In this document: piece after piece, positions 1 through 10,172 of the stretch
Position numbering within the stretch: the first letter of the stretch is position 1
Layout of the letters: the number at the start of each line of letters is the position of its first letter
Origin: Siphonodentalium dalli
Taxonomy: Eukaryota > Mollusca > Scaphopoda > Gadilida > Siphonodentaliidae
Assembly: GCA_032622095.1 (NCBI GenBank)
Contig: CP136061.1
Location: 254,647,582-254,711,581, forward strand
DNA length: 64,000 nucleotides
Direction: 5' to 3'
The notes under the pieces: model-generated
Database searches by the model: none
Told to the model about the DNA's origin: nothing
Seen by the model: only the letters and a program-made list of their open reading frames with translations
Program-made: the position numbers and the translations under genes

Positions 1-1712
1 CATTCTTTAACGACCACAGCGCCGTATCCCACAATAACACTCAGTCACTACAATCATTAACGACCACAGCGCCGTATTCCCTAATAACACTCAGTCACTA
101 CATTCTTTAACGACCACAGCGCCGTATCCCCCAGTAACACGCAGTCACTACATTCTTTAACGACCACAGCGCCGTATCCCACAATAACACTCAGTCACTA
201 CAATCATTAACGACAACAGCGCCGTATTCCCCAGTAACACTCAGTCACTACATTCTTTAACGACCACAGCGCCGTATCCCACAATAACACTCAGTCACTA
301 CAATCATTAACGACCACAGCGCCGTATTCCCTAATAACACTCAGTCACTACATTCATTAACGACCACAGCGCCGTATCCCACAATAACAAACACACCCAC
401 TACATTCATTAACGACCACAGCGCCGTATCACCCAATAACAAACACACCCACTACATTCATTAACGACCACAGCGCCGTATCCCCCAATAACACACACAC
501 TATGTACATTCATTAACGACCACAGCGCCGTGTCCCCCAATAACACACCACTATACATCCATTAACGACCACAGTGCCGTATTCCCTAATAACATGCACT
601 CATTGACTACATTCATTAACGACCACAGCGCCGTATCCCACAATAACAAACACACCCACTACATTCATTAACGACCACAGCGCCGTATCCCCTAATAACA
701 CACACACTACAATCATTAACGACCACAGCGCCGTATTCCCTAATAACACTCAGTCACTACATACTTTAACGACCACAGCGCCGTATCCCCCAGTAACACG
801 CAGTCACTACATTCTTTAACGACCACAGCGCCGTATCCCACAATAACACTCAGTCACTACAATCATTAACGACAACAGCGCCGTATTCCCCAGTAACACT
901 CAGTCACTACATTATTTAACGACCACAGCGCCGTATCCCCCAGTAACACTGAGTCACTACATTCTTTAACGACCACAGCGCCGTATCCCACAATAACACT
1001 CAGTCACTACAATCATTAACGACCACAGCGCCGTATTCCCTAATAACACTCAGTCACTACATTCATTAACGACCACAGCGCCGTATCCCACAATAACAAA
1101 CACACCCACTACATTCATTAACGACCACAGCGCCGTATCACCCAATAACAAACACACCCACTACATTCATTAACGACCACAGCGCCGTATCCCCCAATAA
1201 CACACACACTATGTACATTCATTAACGACCACAGCGCCGTGTCCCCCAATAACACACCACTATACATCCATTAACGACCACAGCGCTGTATTCCCTAATA
1301 ACATGCACTCATTGACTACATTCATTAACGACCACAGCGCCGTATCCCACAATAACAAACACACCCACTACATTCATTAACGACCACAGCGCCGTATCCC
1401 CCAATAACACACACACTACATTCATTAACGACCACAGCACCTTATCCCCCAATAACACACCACTACATTCATTAACGACCACAGCGCCGTATTCCCTAAT
1501 AACACTCAGTTACTACATTCATTAACGACCACAGCGCCGTATCCCCCAATAACAAACACGCCCACTACATTCGTTAACGATCACAGCGCTGTATCACCCA
1601 ATAACAAACACACCCACTACATTCATTAACGACAACAGCGCCGTATCCCCCAATAACACACACTACATTCATTAAGGACCACAGCTCCGTATCCCCCAAT
1701 AACACACACAAA
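1..1712. repeat. 50-bp satellite with higher-order structure
   Basis: Direct tandem array that continues off the left edge. The basic unit is about 50 bp, built on a core TTAACGACCACAGCGCCGTA followed by a variable CCC-AATAACAC tail; variants of about 47-60 bp occur. A higher-order period is visible: the block from about 251 recurs from about 960 (offset 709 bp), including rare variants such as the CATCCATTAACGACCACAG unit near 560 and 1267. From about 1640 the units degrade and run into A/C-rich simple sequence (AACAAACAAACAATC). No coding potential. Confidence 0.95.
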
Positions 1713-2161
1713 CAAACAAACAATCAATCACGCACGCACACACAAACAATATATTCATTTCTTAAATAAACAGTGTGTATACTCAATTAGTTTATTCTCT
1801 TAAACTCATATTACATTTTCATAAGTATTGAGACATAATATATACAATATTTACAATAGAAGAACATTGTTATATGCAATAGCTATTATGTACACAGATC
1901 TGAATCAGCTGATCAATCGAAGCCGGTGTCACGTTACGGTATTTAGTATTGCCTGTTCGGTGGAAAAAGTCGAACAGAAGCACGGCATCGGAAGAGTTTC
2001 TAAATTTCGTCGTGTATGTTTTATGGAAAACATGGTAGCAAAATTATGTTTGACATTAATCTTACATATCTCCGCTACGATCTTTGTTATACTGTAAGTT
2101 TGATCAATACGAGCCATGCAATTTGGGTTATACTCATACTCAAACAGTACTCAATACTCAC
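1713..2161. other. Satellite edge and AT-rich flank
   Basis: A/C-rich simple repeat up to about 1760, then unique-looking AT-rich DNA. On the minus strand this is the intron that follows PLAC8-like exon 2. The short open frames here have no recognisable domain, and I found no further PLAC8 exon, so the rest of that gene should lie left of the window, beyond the satellite. Confidence 0.5.
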
Positions 2162-2401
2162 AATCTCCGAGGTCATCTGTGCAGCCACAGAGCTGTGATG
2201 TCCATTGTCGGTGGCCGGCCACGGTGCCTGTCATTAGGCCTCCTACAGTTGGTGCTGGTGGGGTGGTGATCACCGTGGTGGTAACGATTGGGGGCGCGTA
2301 CGCTTGGCCCGGTGTGTATCTGCCTTGTGCATACTGGGGTGGTTGGTCGTATCCATACCCCGGCTGGGTTGACAACACGCCGGTGTTAGGATCTACCCCA
2401 T
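2162..2401 (-). CDS. PLAC8-family protein, coding exon 2
   Basis: This 240-nt exon is bounded by a TTTCAG acceptor (AG at 2402-2403) and a strong GTGAGT donor (2161-2156), starting and ending in phase 1. It encodes a Pro/Tyr/Gln-rich N-terminal tail (GYGYDQPPQYAQGRYTPGQA; PPQY is a PPxY WW-domain ligand), a TTTVITTPPAPTVGG linker, and RQWTSQLCGCTDDLGDC, with the final Cys codon split by the next intron. PLAC8-domain proteins are small Cys-rich proteins, many membrane-associated. The motif is short because the domain continues in an exon outside the window. An N-terminal tail ahead of the Cys-rich domain is normal for invertebrate members. A different Cys-rich family is possible but less likely. 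Confidence 0.65.
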
Positions 2402-4451
2402 CTGAAATTTAAAGTGATATAAAATACTCGGGTAGGGTGATCAAATAGACATGGAGAATAATCTTGCTCAAAGCAGTTATTAATCGAAATTTACAATAAA
2501 TACCGTAATTCGTATATATTAATTAAATGCAATGTATGAGTCTCGATGGCTTTAGTTTATCGCCGATTGTTGCGACGTAAGTTCCCAAAAGTGTGAGCAT
2601 ACTTCAGTGAACCAAACTGATAAGCGAGTACCCGAGCACATTTCATATGGAAAGAATGTAGTATTCAACTGTATTTGAAAACAATCCGATAACTACAACA
2701 GTTACTTAAGTTATCCTAAACGTTAAGCAAAATAATCGGCATATTTTATTCGAAAAGGACAATAACTATGGTAATAATGGGCAGACCGCACCCATATTCG
2801 AACTGGACCTCTATTTCCATTTGAGTAATCCACATGCAATATTTAAAAACAATCAGAACTAAAGATATCATCCGAAAAACATTTGGGACCGTGATTTCAC
2901 CGGGGGGGGGGGTAAAAATGTAGCTATGCATGCTGCTTTTGTTAGTAACGGTGGTGATGACGCAGTAGTTACTGGTGTTGCCTTTGTTGTTGTTTAAAAT
3001 GTTGTAGCTGTGGATGCTACTTTTGTTGTCGATGTTGATTTTGTTGTTAAAAAATGTTGTAGCTTTTGTTAGTAAAGGTGGTGATGACACCACCAACACC
3101 AAAACATGTTGTTGGTGTTGATTGTTATTAGTGATGGTGTTGATTGTTATTAGTGATGGTGTTGATTGTTATTAGTGATGGTGTTGATTGTTATTAGTGA
3201 TGCCGCTGTTGTTGGTGCTGGTGGTTGTGTTTTTTTTTTGTTAGTGGTGGCGGTGGTGATGTCGCTGTTGTTGATGTTGGTGGTTGTGTTGTTTTTGTTG
3301 GTGTTGTTGTTAGTGGTTGTGGTAATGGTGACTATGTTGTCGGTGTTAATGGTTGTGTTGTTTTTGTTGTTAGTGATGGTGGTGGTGATGCCGCTGTTGT
3401 TGATGTTGGTGGTTGTGTTGTTTTTGTTGGTGTTGTTGTTAGTGGTTGTGGTAATGGTGACTATGTTGTCGGTGTTAATGGTTGTGTTGTTAGTGGTGGT
3501 GGTGGTGATGACCCTGTTGTTGGTGTTGATTGTGTTGTTATTAGTGATGGTGGTGGTGATGTCGCTGTTGTTGATGTTGGTGGTTGTGTTGTTTTTGTCG
3601 GTGTTGTTGTTAGTGGTTGTGGTAATGGTGACTAGGTTGTCGGTGTTAATGGTTGTGTTGTTTTTGTGTTAGTGGTGGTGGTGGTGATGTCGCTGCTGTT
3701 GGTCGTTGTGTTGTTTTTGTTGTTGTTAGTGGTCGTGGTGATGTCGCTGTTGTTGATGTTGGTGGTTGTGTTGTTTTTGTTGGTGTTAGTGATGGTGATG
3801 CCGCTGTTGTTGGTCGTTGTGTTGTTTTTGTTGTTAGTAATGGTGGTGATGTCGCAGTAGTTGTTGTTAGTGTTGCGTTTGTTTTTGTTTAAAATGTTGT
3901 AGCTTGCATGCTACTTTTGTTGTTGGTGTTGATTTTATAGTTTTAAAATGCTGTAGCTGTGCATGCTGCTTCTGTAAGTAAAGGTGGTGATGACACCAGC
4001 AACAACAACAACATGTTGTTGGTGTTGCTTTTGTTGTTGTTTAGTGGTTGTAGTAGAGATGACTCTGTTGTTGGTGTTTGTGTTGTTAGTGGTGGTGATG
4101 TCGCTGTTGTTGATGTTGGTGGTTGTATTGCTTTTGTTGTTGTTGTTGTTGTTGTTAGTGGTTGTAGTAGTGATGACTCTGTTGTTGGTGTTTGTGTTGT
4201 TTTTGTTGTTGTTAGTGGTGGTGGTGAACTGGTGATGATGTCGCTGTTGTTGTTGTTGTTGTTAGTGGTGGTGATGACGCTGTTGTTATTGTTACTTTTG
4301 TTGTCGTTGTTGTTAGTGGTGGTGGTAGTTATGACGTTGTTATTGATGTTTGTTGTTGTTTTGATAACGATGTTGGTGTTGGACCTGTTGGTGGTGTTGC
4401 TTTTGTTGTGTACGAAGTGATGTTGGAAGAAACAAAACAAAAGTAAATTAC
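2402..4451 (-). other. Intron 1 of the PLAC8-like gene
   Basis: This intron has GT-AG borders on the minus strand. It holds AT-rich sequence (2402-2890), an 11-base poly-G run near 2901-2911, and the GTT/GTG microsatellite. I see no other gene in it. Confidence 0.6.
2925..4422. repeat. GTT/GTG trinucleotide microsatellite
   Basis: About 1.5 kb made almost entirely of GTT, GTG, GAT and TTT triplets, with longer internal duplications (for example a block near 3280-3360 repeated near 3400-3480 and 3570-3650). It gives long open frames of Val/Leu or Asn/Thr on both strands that are not genes. On the sense strand of the PLAC8-like gene it is AAC-rich. A phrase like AAAATGTTGTAGC recurs near 2994, 3050, 3890 and 3946, so larger blocks were copied too. 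Confidence 0.95.
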
Positions 4452-4506
4452 CTGTTTCCCGTTCATATATTGGATTATCCATGGCGATATCTTGTTTGGA
4501 TGCCAT
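4452..4506 (-). CDS. PLAC8-family protein, first coding exon
   Basis: The ATG at 4506-4504 opens MASKQDIAMDNPIYERET and the exon ends ACAG|GTAATT (donor 4451-4450) after one base of a codon. That phase is exactly what exon 2 (from 2401) needs, giving GAT (Asp) at the junction. Nine bases of 5' UTR follow an acceptor at 4516-4517. DNPIYE may be a Tyr-based motif, but this is speculation. If the intron is retained, the frame stays open for 187 residues through Asn/Thr-rich microsatellite sequence to 3943. Confidence 0.6.
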
Positions 4507-4797
4507 GAGTTCACTCTGAAATATTAAATAACTCTTCTAAATTGCAGTGATATCCATAAACACTGAATTCTCAACCCTCCAAAATGGTCAATATTTTCAA
4601 TATTCGTCACTTTCGTGCCTGAATCAAGAATATTTCGAGATTTTAAACCGAAAATAGGCAAAACTAATTCGGTGTAAATCATGTTTTTTTTAAAACTAAT
4701 CGGTGACCTAAGTGGGACTTTAAGTCCCAACGAGTTATTAATAGGTCGTTCCAATGTATCTGTTTAGAACTGAATGGGAGAAACCATTCCGAAATCA

Positions 4798-7095
4798 AAG
4801 CGTTAACAAGGATATCCCACGGTGGGGAATCACGCGTTAACAAGGCTATCCCACGGTGGGGAATCACGCGTTAACAAGGCTATCCCACGGTGGGGAATCA
4901 CGCGTTAACAAGGCTATCCCACGGTGGGGAATCACGCGTTAACAAGGCTATCCCACGGTGGGGAATCACGCGTTAACAAGGCTATCCCACGGTGGGGAAT
5001 CAAAGCGTTAACAAGGCTATCCCACGGTGGGGAATCACGCGTTAACAAGGCTATCCCACGGTGGGGAATCACGCGTTAACAAGGCTATCCCACGGTGGGG
5101 AATCACGCGTTAACAAGGCTATCTCACGGTGGGGAATCACGCGTTAACAAGGCTATCCCACGGTGGGGAATCACGCGTTAACAAGGCTATCCCACGGTGG
5201 GGAATCACGCGTTAACAAGGCTATCCCACGGTGGGGAATCACGCGTTAACAAGGCTATCCCACGGTGGGGAATCACGCGTTAACAAGGCTATCCCACGGT
5301 GGGGAATCACGCGTTAACAAGGCTATCCCACGGTGGGGAATCACGCGTTAACAAGGCTATCCCACGGTGGGGAATCACGCGTTAACAAGGCTATCCCACG
5401 GTGGGGAATCACGCGTTAACAAGGCTATCCCACGGTGGGGAATCACGCGTTAACAAGGCTATCCCACGGTGGGGAATCACGCGTTAACAAGGCTATCCCA
5501 CGGTGGGGAATCACGCGTTAACAAGGCTATCCCACGGTGGGGAATCACGCGTTAACAAGGCTATCCCACGGTGGGGAATCACGCGTTAACAAGGCTATCC
5601 CACGGTGGGGAATCACGCGTTAACAAGGCTATCCCACGGTGGGGAATCAAAGCGTTAACAAGGCTATCCCACGGTGGGGAATCACGCGTTAACAAGGCTA
5701 TCCCACGGTGGGGAATCACGCGTTAACAAGGCTATCCCACGGTGGGGAATCACGCGTTAACAAGGCTATCTCACGGTGGGGAATCAAAGCGTTAACAAGG
5801 CTATCCCACGGTGGGGAATCACGCGTTAACAAGGCTATCTCACGGTGGGGAATCAAAGCGTTAACAAGGCTATCCCATGGTGGGGAATCAAAGCGTTAAC
5901 AAGGCTATCCCACGGTGGGGAATCACGCGTTAACAAGGCTATCCCACGGTGGGGAATCACGCGTTAACAAGGCTATCCCACGGTGTGGAATCACGCGTTA
6001 ACAAGGCTATCCTATGGTGGGGAATCACGCGTTAACAAGGCTATCCCACGGTGGGGAATCACGCGTTAACAAGGCTATCCCACGGTGGGGAATCACGCGT
6101 TAACAAGGCTACCCCACGGTGGGGAATCAAAGCGTTAACAAGGCTATCCCACGGTGGGGAATCAAAGCGTTAACAAGGCTATCCCACGGTGGGGAATCAC
6201 GCGTTAACAAGGCTATCTCACGGTGGGGAATCAAAGCGTTAACAAGGCTATCCCAGGGTGGTGAATCAAAGCGTTAACAAGGCTATCCCACGGTGGGGAA
6301 TCACGCGTTAACAAGGCTATCCCACGGTGTGGAATCACGCGTTAACAAGGCTATCCCACGGTGTGGAATCACGCGTTAACAAGGCTATCCCACGGTGGGG
6401 AATCACGCGTTAACAAGGCTATCCCACGGTGGGGAATCACGCGTTAACAAGGCTATCCCACGGTGGGGGAATCAAAGCGTTAACAAGGCTATCCCACGGT
6501 GGGGAATCAAAGCGTTAACAAGGCTATCCCACGGTGGGGAATCAAAGCGTTAACAAGGCTATCCCACGGTGGGGAATCAAAGCGTTAACAAGGCTATCCC
6601 ACGGTGGGGAATCACGCGTTAACAAGGCTATCTCACGGTGGGGAATCAAAGCGTTAACAAGGCTATCCCAGGGTGGTGAATCAAAGCGTTAACAAGGCTA
6701 TCCCACGGTGGGGAATCACGCGTTAACAAGGCTATCCCACGGTGTGGAATCACGCGTTAACAAGGCTATCCCACGGTGTGGAATCACGCGTTAACAAGGC
6801 TATCCCACGGTGGGGAATCACGCGTTAACAAGGCTATCCCACGGTGGGGAATCACGCGTTAACAAGGCTATCCCACGGTGGGGGAATCAAAGCGTTAACA
6901 AGGCTATCCCACGGTGGGGAATCAAAGCGTTAACAAGGCTATCCCACGGTGGGGAATCAAAGCGTTAACAAGGCTATCCCACGGTGGGGAATCAAAGCGT
7001 TAACAAGGCTATCCCACGGTGGGGAATCACGCGTTAACAAGGCTATCCCACGGTGGGGAATCACGCGTTAACAAGGCTATCCCACGGTGGGGAAT
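4798..7095. repeat. 34/35-bp satellite, about 67 copies
   Basis: Near-perfect tandem array of a unit containing GCGTTAACAAGGCTATCCCA and CGGTGGGGAATCAC. Two length forms alternate irregularly: a 34-bp form with ...AATCACGCG and a 35-bp form with ...AATCAAAGCG. Each unit holds three small dyads (ACGCGT in the 34-bp form, GTTAAC, and CCCAC/GTGGG). Rare variants (CTATCTCA, CAGGGTGGTG, GGTGTGG) show a block near 6211 repeated near 6626, a 415-bp (12-unit) internal duplication. It ends abruptly at GGGGAATAACGTGG. There are no unique spacers, so it is not a CRISPR array. Confidence 0.97.
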
Positions 7096-7255
7096 AACGT
7101 GGTTTCGAGTACCACGCATTCCCAGTGCATGATCGCAAACACGACCAGCGAAAGGGAAAAGGGTAATAAACTAGAATATATAACATAATACATAGTACTT
7201 TGGCAGCAACAAGCTTAATTGTGCTTTTCTATTTTTCAGTTGTCAGTTGTTCTTT

Positions 7256-7310
7256 TAACATTCTGACCAAAGTTGTCAGTCAAAGGATTCCGAAATTGGT
7301 CAGAATGTTA
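7256..7310. repeat. Perfect 15-bp inverted repeat
   Basis: TAACATTCTGACCAA at 7256-7270 and its exact complement at 7296-7310 flank a 25-base loop. It may be the core of a small palindromic element or a simple stem-loop; no function is implied. Confidence 0.6.
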
Positions 7311-7574
7311 TAGAAAACTACTGGGTATTGCGAAAGAAATAAGGTATCAACCTGTTTTCCCCCAAATAAACTAGCATATCGCAATGGTCAAAATGCTATG
7401 TTTGTGTCAATTCCTGATATATTATGTTTTGGGCATTTGCGCTCGCCTCGGCCATTTTGAATGCGTGGTACTCACAAGTTCAATGTTTTATTCACTCAAA
7501 TCACAGTATGTGACACAAGAGACAGGTTTATAGTACAGAGTACATGATATGTCATTGGTGTAATAATCAAAGTC

Positions 7575-8370
7575 TCATGACATCGTATTCTGTACGCACA
7601 TAAATGTGCGAATGGGATGGTGGGGTTGATGGGGTGTCAGCGGTGATCCAAAATAGTTTCGAAGATTTTTGATGAATCCGCATAGCTTATAGAAGCATAC
7701 ATTGCTTTTTGGGTTAATTATATTTCTGAAATTATGGAATTGTTTTAGTTCTGTCAAGTGTAAGGGTAAAAATCGTCTTCGGAGTGAGTTAAATTTGTTT
7801 CAGTTCATTATGTAGTGATATTCGTTGATTGATTGATTGTTTATTTCCAGCCATTTTGACATGATACAAGGAAAATATAACATATAATGACATGCATAAT
7901 GTAGAACATTCCCTATTTCGCTCATATCACACAGCATACATTTTATCATTTGCTAATCAATCTTGTATCATGATCCAGTTTATAATGGGAGGTGATGGTT
8001 TGGGCATCTGAATTTAGCTAAGATACCTGCTTGTTTTTTGGTGGAGATTGGATAAATAAGTTTCTTGTGCGAATTTGTATTTTATGATCCGAAAAGTTCG
8101 ACACTTATCCATGGAGTTAATCTCATTTCAAAGTCCACTTGTTTTGAAATTTATTTTCCAGAGTTTGTCGTGTGATATTTTTAACCGACTTAGGGTTAAT
8201 TTCGTGTATAAACTGGTTTTCCCAGATATCGGGCAGTTCCAATTCTCTTAGTAACGCTTGGATGTAAACAATCCAGGGATGAGTGTATGTTCCACTCTCA
8301 GATCGACTTTTGGAGTAAATAATTATACAGCAGTTTGTTAATTTTTTGTTTGTCTGACATAACCACATTA
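7575..8370 (-). pseudogene. Non-LTR retrotransposon relic, C-terminal region
   Basis: The minus strand from about 8370 encodes SRSESGTYTHPWIVYIQALL, then LPDIWENQ and NKWT. After a stop/frameshift come FRIIKYKFAQETYLS and CPNHHLP. Further on (about 7757-7630) come TELKQFHNFRNIINPKS and KLCGFIKNLRNYF. This order (W-V-I-L-x-G-L-x-x-W-x-N-Q, then FRCxNHxLP, then KLxxFxK) is familiar from the region after the reverse transcriptase in invertebrate non-LTR elements. Frame breaks and an AT-rich interruption at about 7830-7970, flanked by CATGATACAAG / CTTGTATCATG, mark it as dead. Family assignment is from memory of typical proteins, not a search. Confidence 0.5.
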
Positions 8371-9026
8371 GCCGAGTATGTTAACATTCTACATTTTATG
8401 TCAATAATTAAAGGATATATACCCCTGTATCTCTGTATACAAACCTCGAAAGCACGCGATTCCCCACCTGTATCCGTTGAGTTATAAGCCGAACACTAAA
8501 TTGTGGTATTATATATAATTGAGGTCAACTTTCAGTTCATATGCATTTCATAGCGAGTTGATATTACGCTATCATTAAATTAACAAGAATGCAAGAGAGC
8601 AAACAACATCTACTTATCTTAAAGAAGAAAGAAAATAACTGCACATAGAGTAATCACTTGGTTGAAGTGGTGTAGTGAAGAGTTCATGAGAGGCAGGGCT
8701 GTTGTAACAAACACGAGAGCGCATTGTGCCCGAGTGTTTAACTTTGATAAATTGATTATGCCTTATATAGCTGCAGATCAACACAGAACATAAGTGCATT
8801 ATATAGTTCATGAACAAAACATATTTACATGTATATAATATAAATATTTTACGAGCAGTGACCCCCGGTTAGCCTATATTCTATTATCATTTTATCTTAT
8901 CCCTTTTGGTAACTTTTGGTTTGTTTTCGCCCTGCAGACGTGAATCCTCAATTTACATCTGAAATGAGCTGCATCGAGGTTTCAAAGGGAGCTGCGCCAC
9001 ACTCAATGAAAGTGTAAATTACATTG
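8371..9026. other. No gene seen
   Basis: AT-rich DNA without convincing exons. AGCACGCGATTCCCCACC near 8451 echoes the junction of the 34-bp satellite unit in reverse orientation, so a stray copy of satellite-related sequence may sit here. Confidence 0.4.
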
Positions 9027-9830
9027 TAGCTCAACTTGGAAATGGGACCGTGCCATATATTACAGTCCATGGCACGATAGGGAACTCGGACAGCGTATAT
9101 GATATAGAGATATAGAGATATAGATGAAACCCCGAAGCTGCATAACTAGTTTGGGATTAATCGGATGAAAAAGTTTGACCGTAGGGAGTACCAAAGGATG
9201 CAGAAATACTACTAGAAAGAGTACAATCTGATACGCCTCCCATCTAGAAGTCATCGCCAAAATCAAAATGAAGTTTGGTTGTTATGGTCGGAAGAGGGAG
9301 TTGGGTGCGCAGAAGGATTTATTCATTCAAAGAGTAAAATCAAAGATGGTCGCTGGCAGCCATGTTTAAAAAAAAAAAATGGTAAGAAGCCATCTAGAGG
9401 TCACCCGAGGATCCATAAGAAGTTTGGTGATCAGATGAGGCATGTACTCTGTGTCATGAGCTAATTAAAGGATTTAATGATGCAAAGAGTAAAATCCAAG
9501 ATGGCTGCTGGCGGCCATGTTTTTCAACGAAAATCGTTCAAATTGATAGCTCCCATCTGGAGGTTATCCTGAGTAAGCCTATTAAGTTTTAAAACACTCT
9601 ATCCTGGCGGCCATGTTCTTTAACGAATTTCGGCGAAAAGGAGGCCCTAGAGTTCACACTGAAGATCCATATATGCAGTTTGGTGTCGATCGGATGAGAG
9701 ATGTGACCTGTAGGGTATGTTAACGGAAATTGTTGACGGACGCACGGATGGGCGGACGGTATGATGCTCGGACGACGGACGCCAACCCATGGCAATCGCT
9801 TAAACTTGACTTCGTCAAGTTGAGCTAATA
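9027..9830. repeat. Dispersed repeat with AGCTCAACTT ends
   Basis: Starts TAGCTCAACTTGG and ends with the opposite orientation, GTCAAGTTGAGCTA. Inside are repeated phrases such as CAAGATGGCTGCTGGCGGCC, GATCAGATGAGG and GACGGACGCACGGATGGGCG. Such phrases are widespread in genomes of marine invertebrates. No coding capacity. Boundaries are approximate. Confidence 0.5.
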
Positions 9831-9959
9831 AATAGTCGCTTCGGATGTTCCATTGTGATCATATCATTGTTCGACCGATTCCGGGACACGTGATATTATA
9901 ATCTGTCCAGTCAAACAAATCGTTTCTCATGGTTTCTGACTCGGATTAATTATTCCACG

Positions 9960-10172
9960 TCACTCAGGGGGGGGGGGTTGGAAAAAATTCCAGGCACGTA
10001 TGATCTTTTTAATTTTTTCCGGCCTCGGGGGACCCACCCACCCAATTTCTTCCGTTTCCGGCCTTTTTTTCCAAGCAATTGTGGACACCCACACTTTTTT
10101 TTTCCGTTTCAGGAATTTTTTTCCGGTCAGTTTTGGACACCCACCCCTCCTAAATTTGAGAAAATTATCAAT
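9960..10172. repeat. Low-complexity G-run, T-run and CCCACCC tract
   Basis: A 10-base G run, several poly-T/TTTCC stretches and repeated GGACACCCAC phrases produce two overlapping open frames rich in Phe/Pro. I regard these as low-complexity artefacts. Confidence 0.6.

Larger units (their letters stand above)
2162..4515 (-). other. Gene span: PLAC8-family (cornifelin-like) gene, 5' part
   Basis: Two minus-strand exons (4515-4452 and 2401-2162) join in phase: exon 1 ends after one base of a codon and exon 2 supplies the other two. The joined product starts MASKQDIAMDNPIYERET, then a Gly/Pro/Tyr/Gln-rich segment with a PPxY motif, a Thr/Val/Pro linker, and the beginning of a Cys-rich domain (RQWTSQLCGCTDDLGDC). 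That last motif matches the opening of PLAC8 domains (W-x4-L-C-x-C-x2-D-x2-x-C). The remaining CxCG...PCxxC part is not in the window. The exon 1 acceptor (TTTCAG, 4516-4521) implies an additional upstream 5' UTR exon. Confidence 0.65.

Noticed and set aside
3166-4506. Long Val/Leu- and Asn/Thr-rich open frames
   Set aside because: They are translations of the GTT/GTG microsatellite in several frames and strands; only the first 55 nt on the minus strand (4506-4452) is supported as an exon.
4798-7095. CRISPR-like appearance of the 34-bp array
   Set aside because: The units are contiguous with no unique spacers, and the context is eukaryotic.
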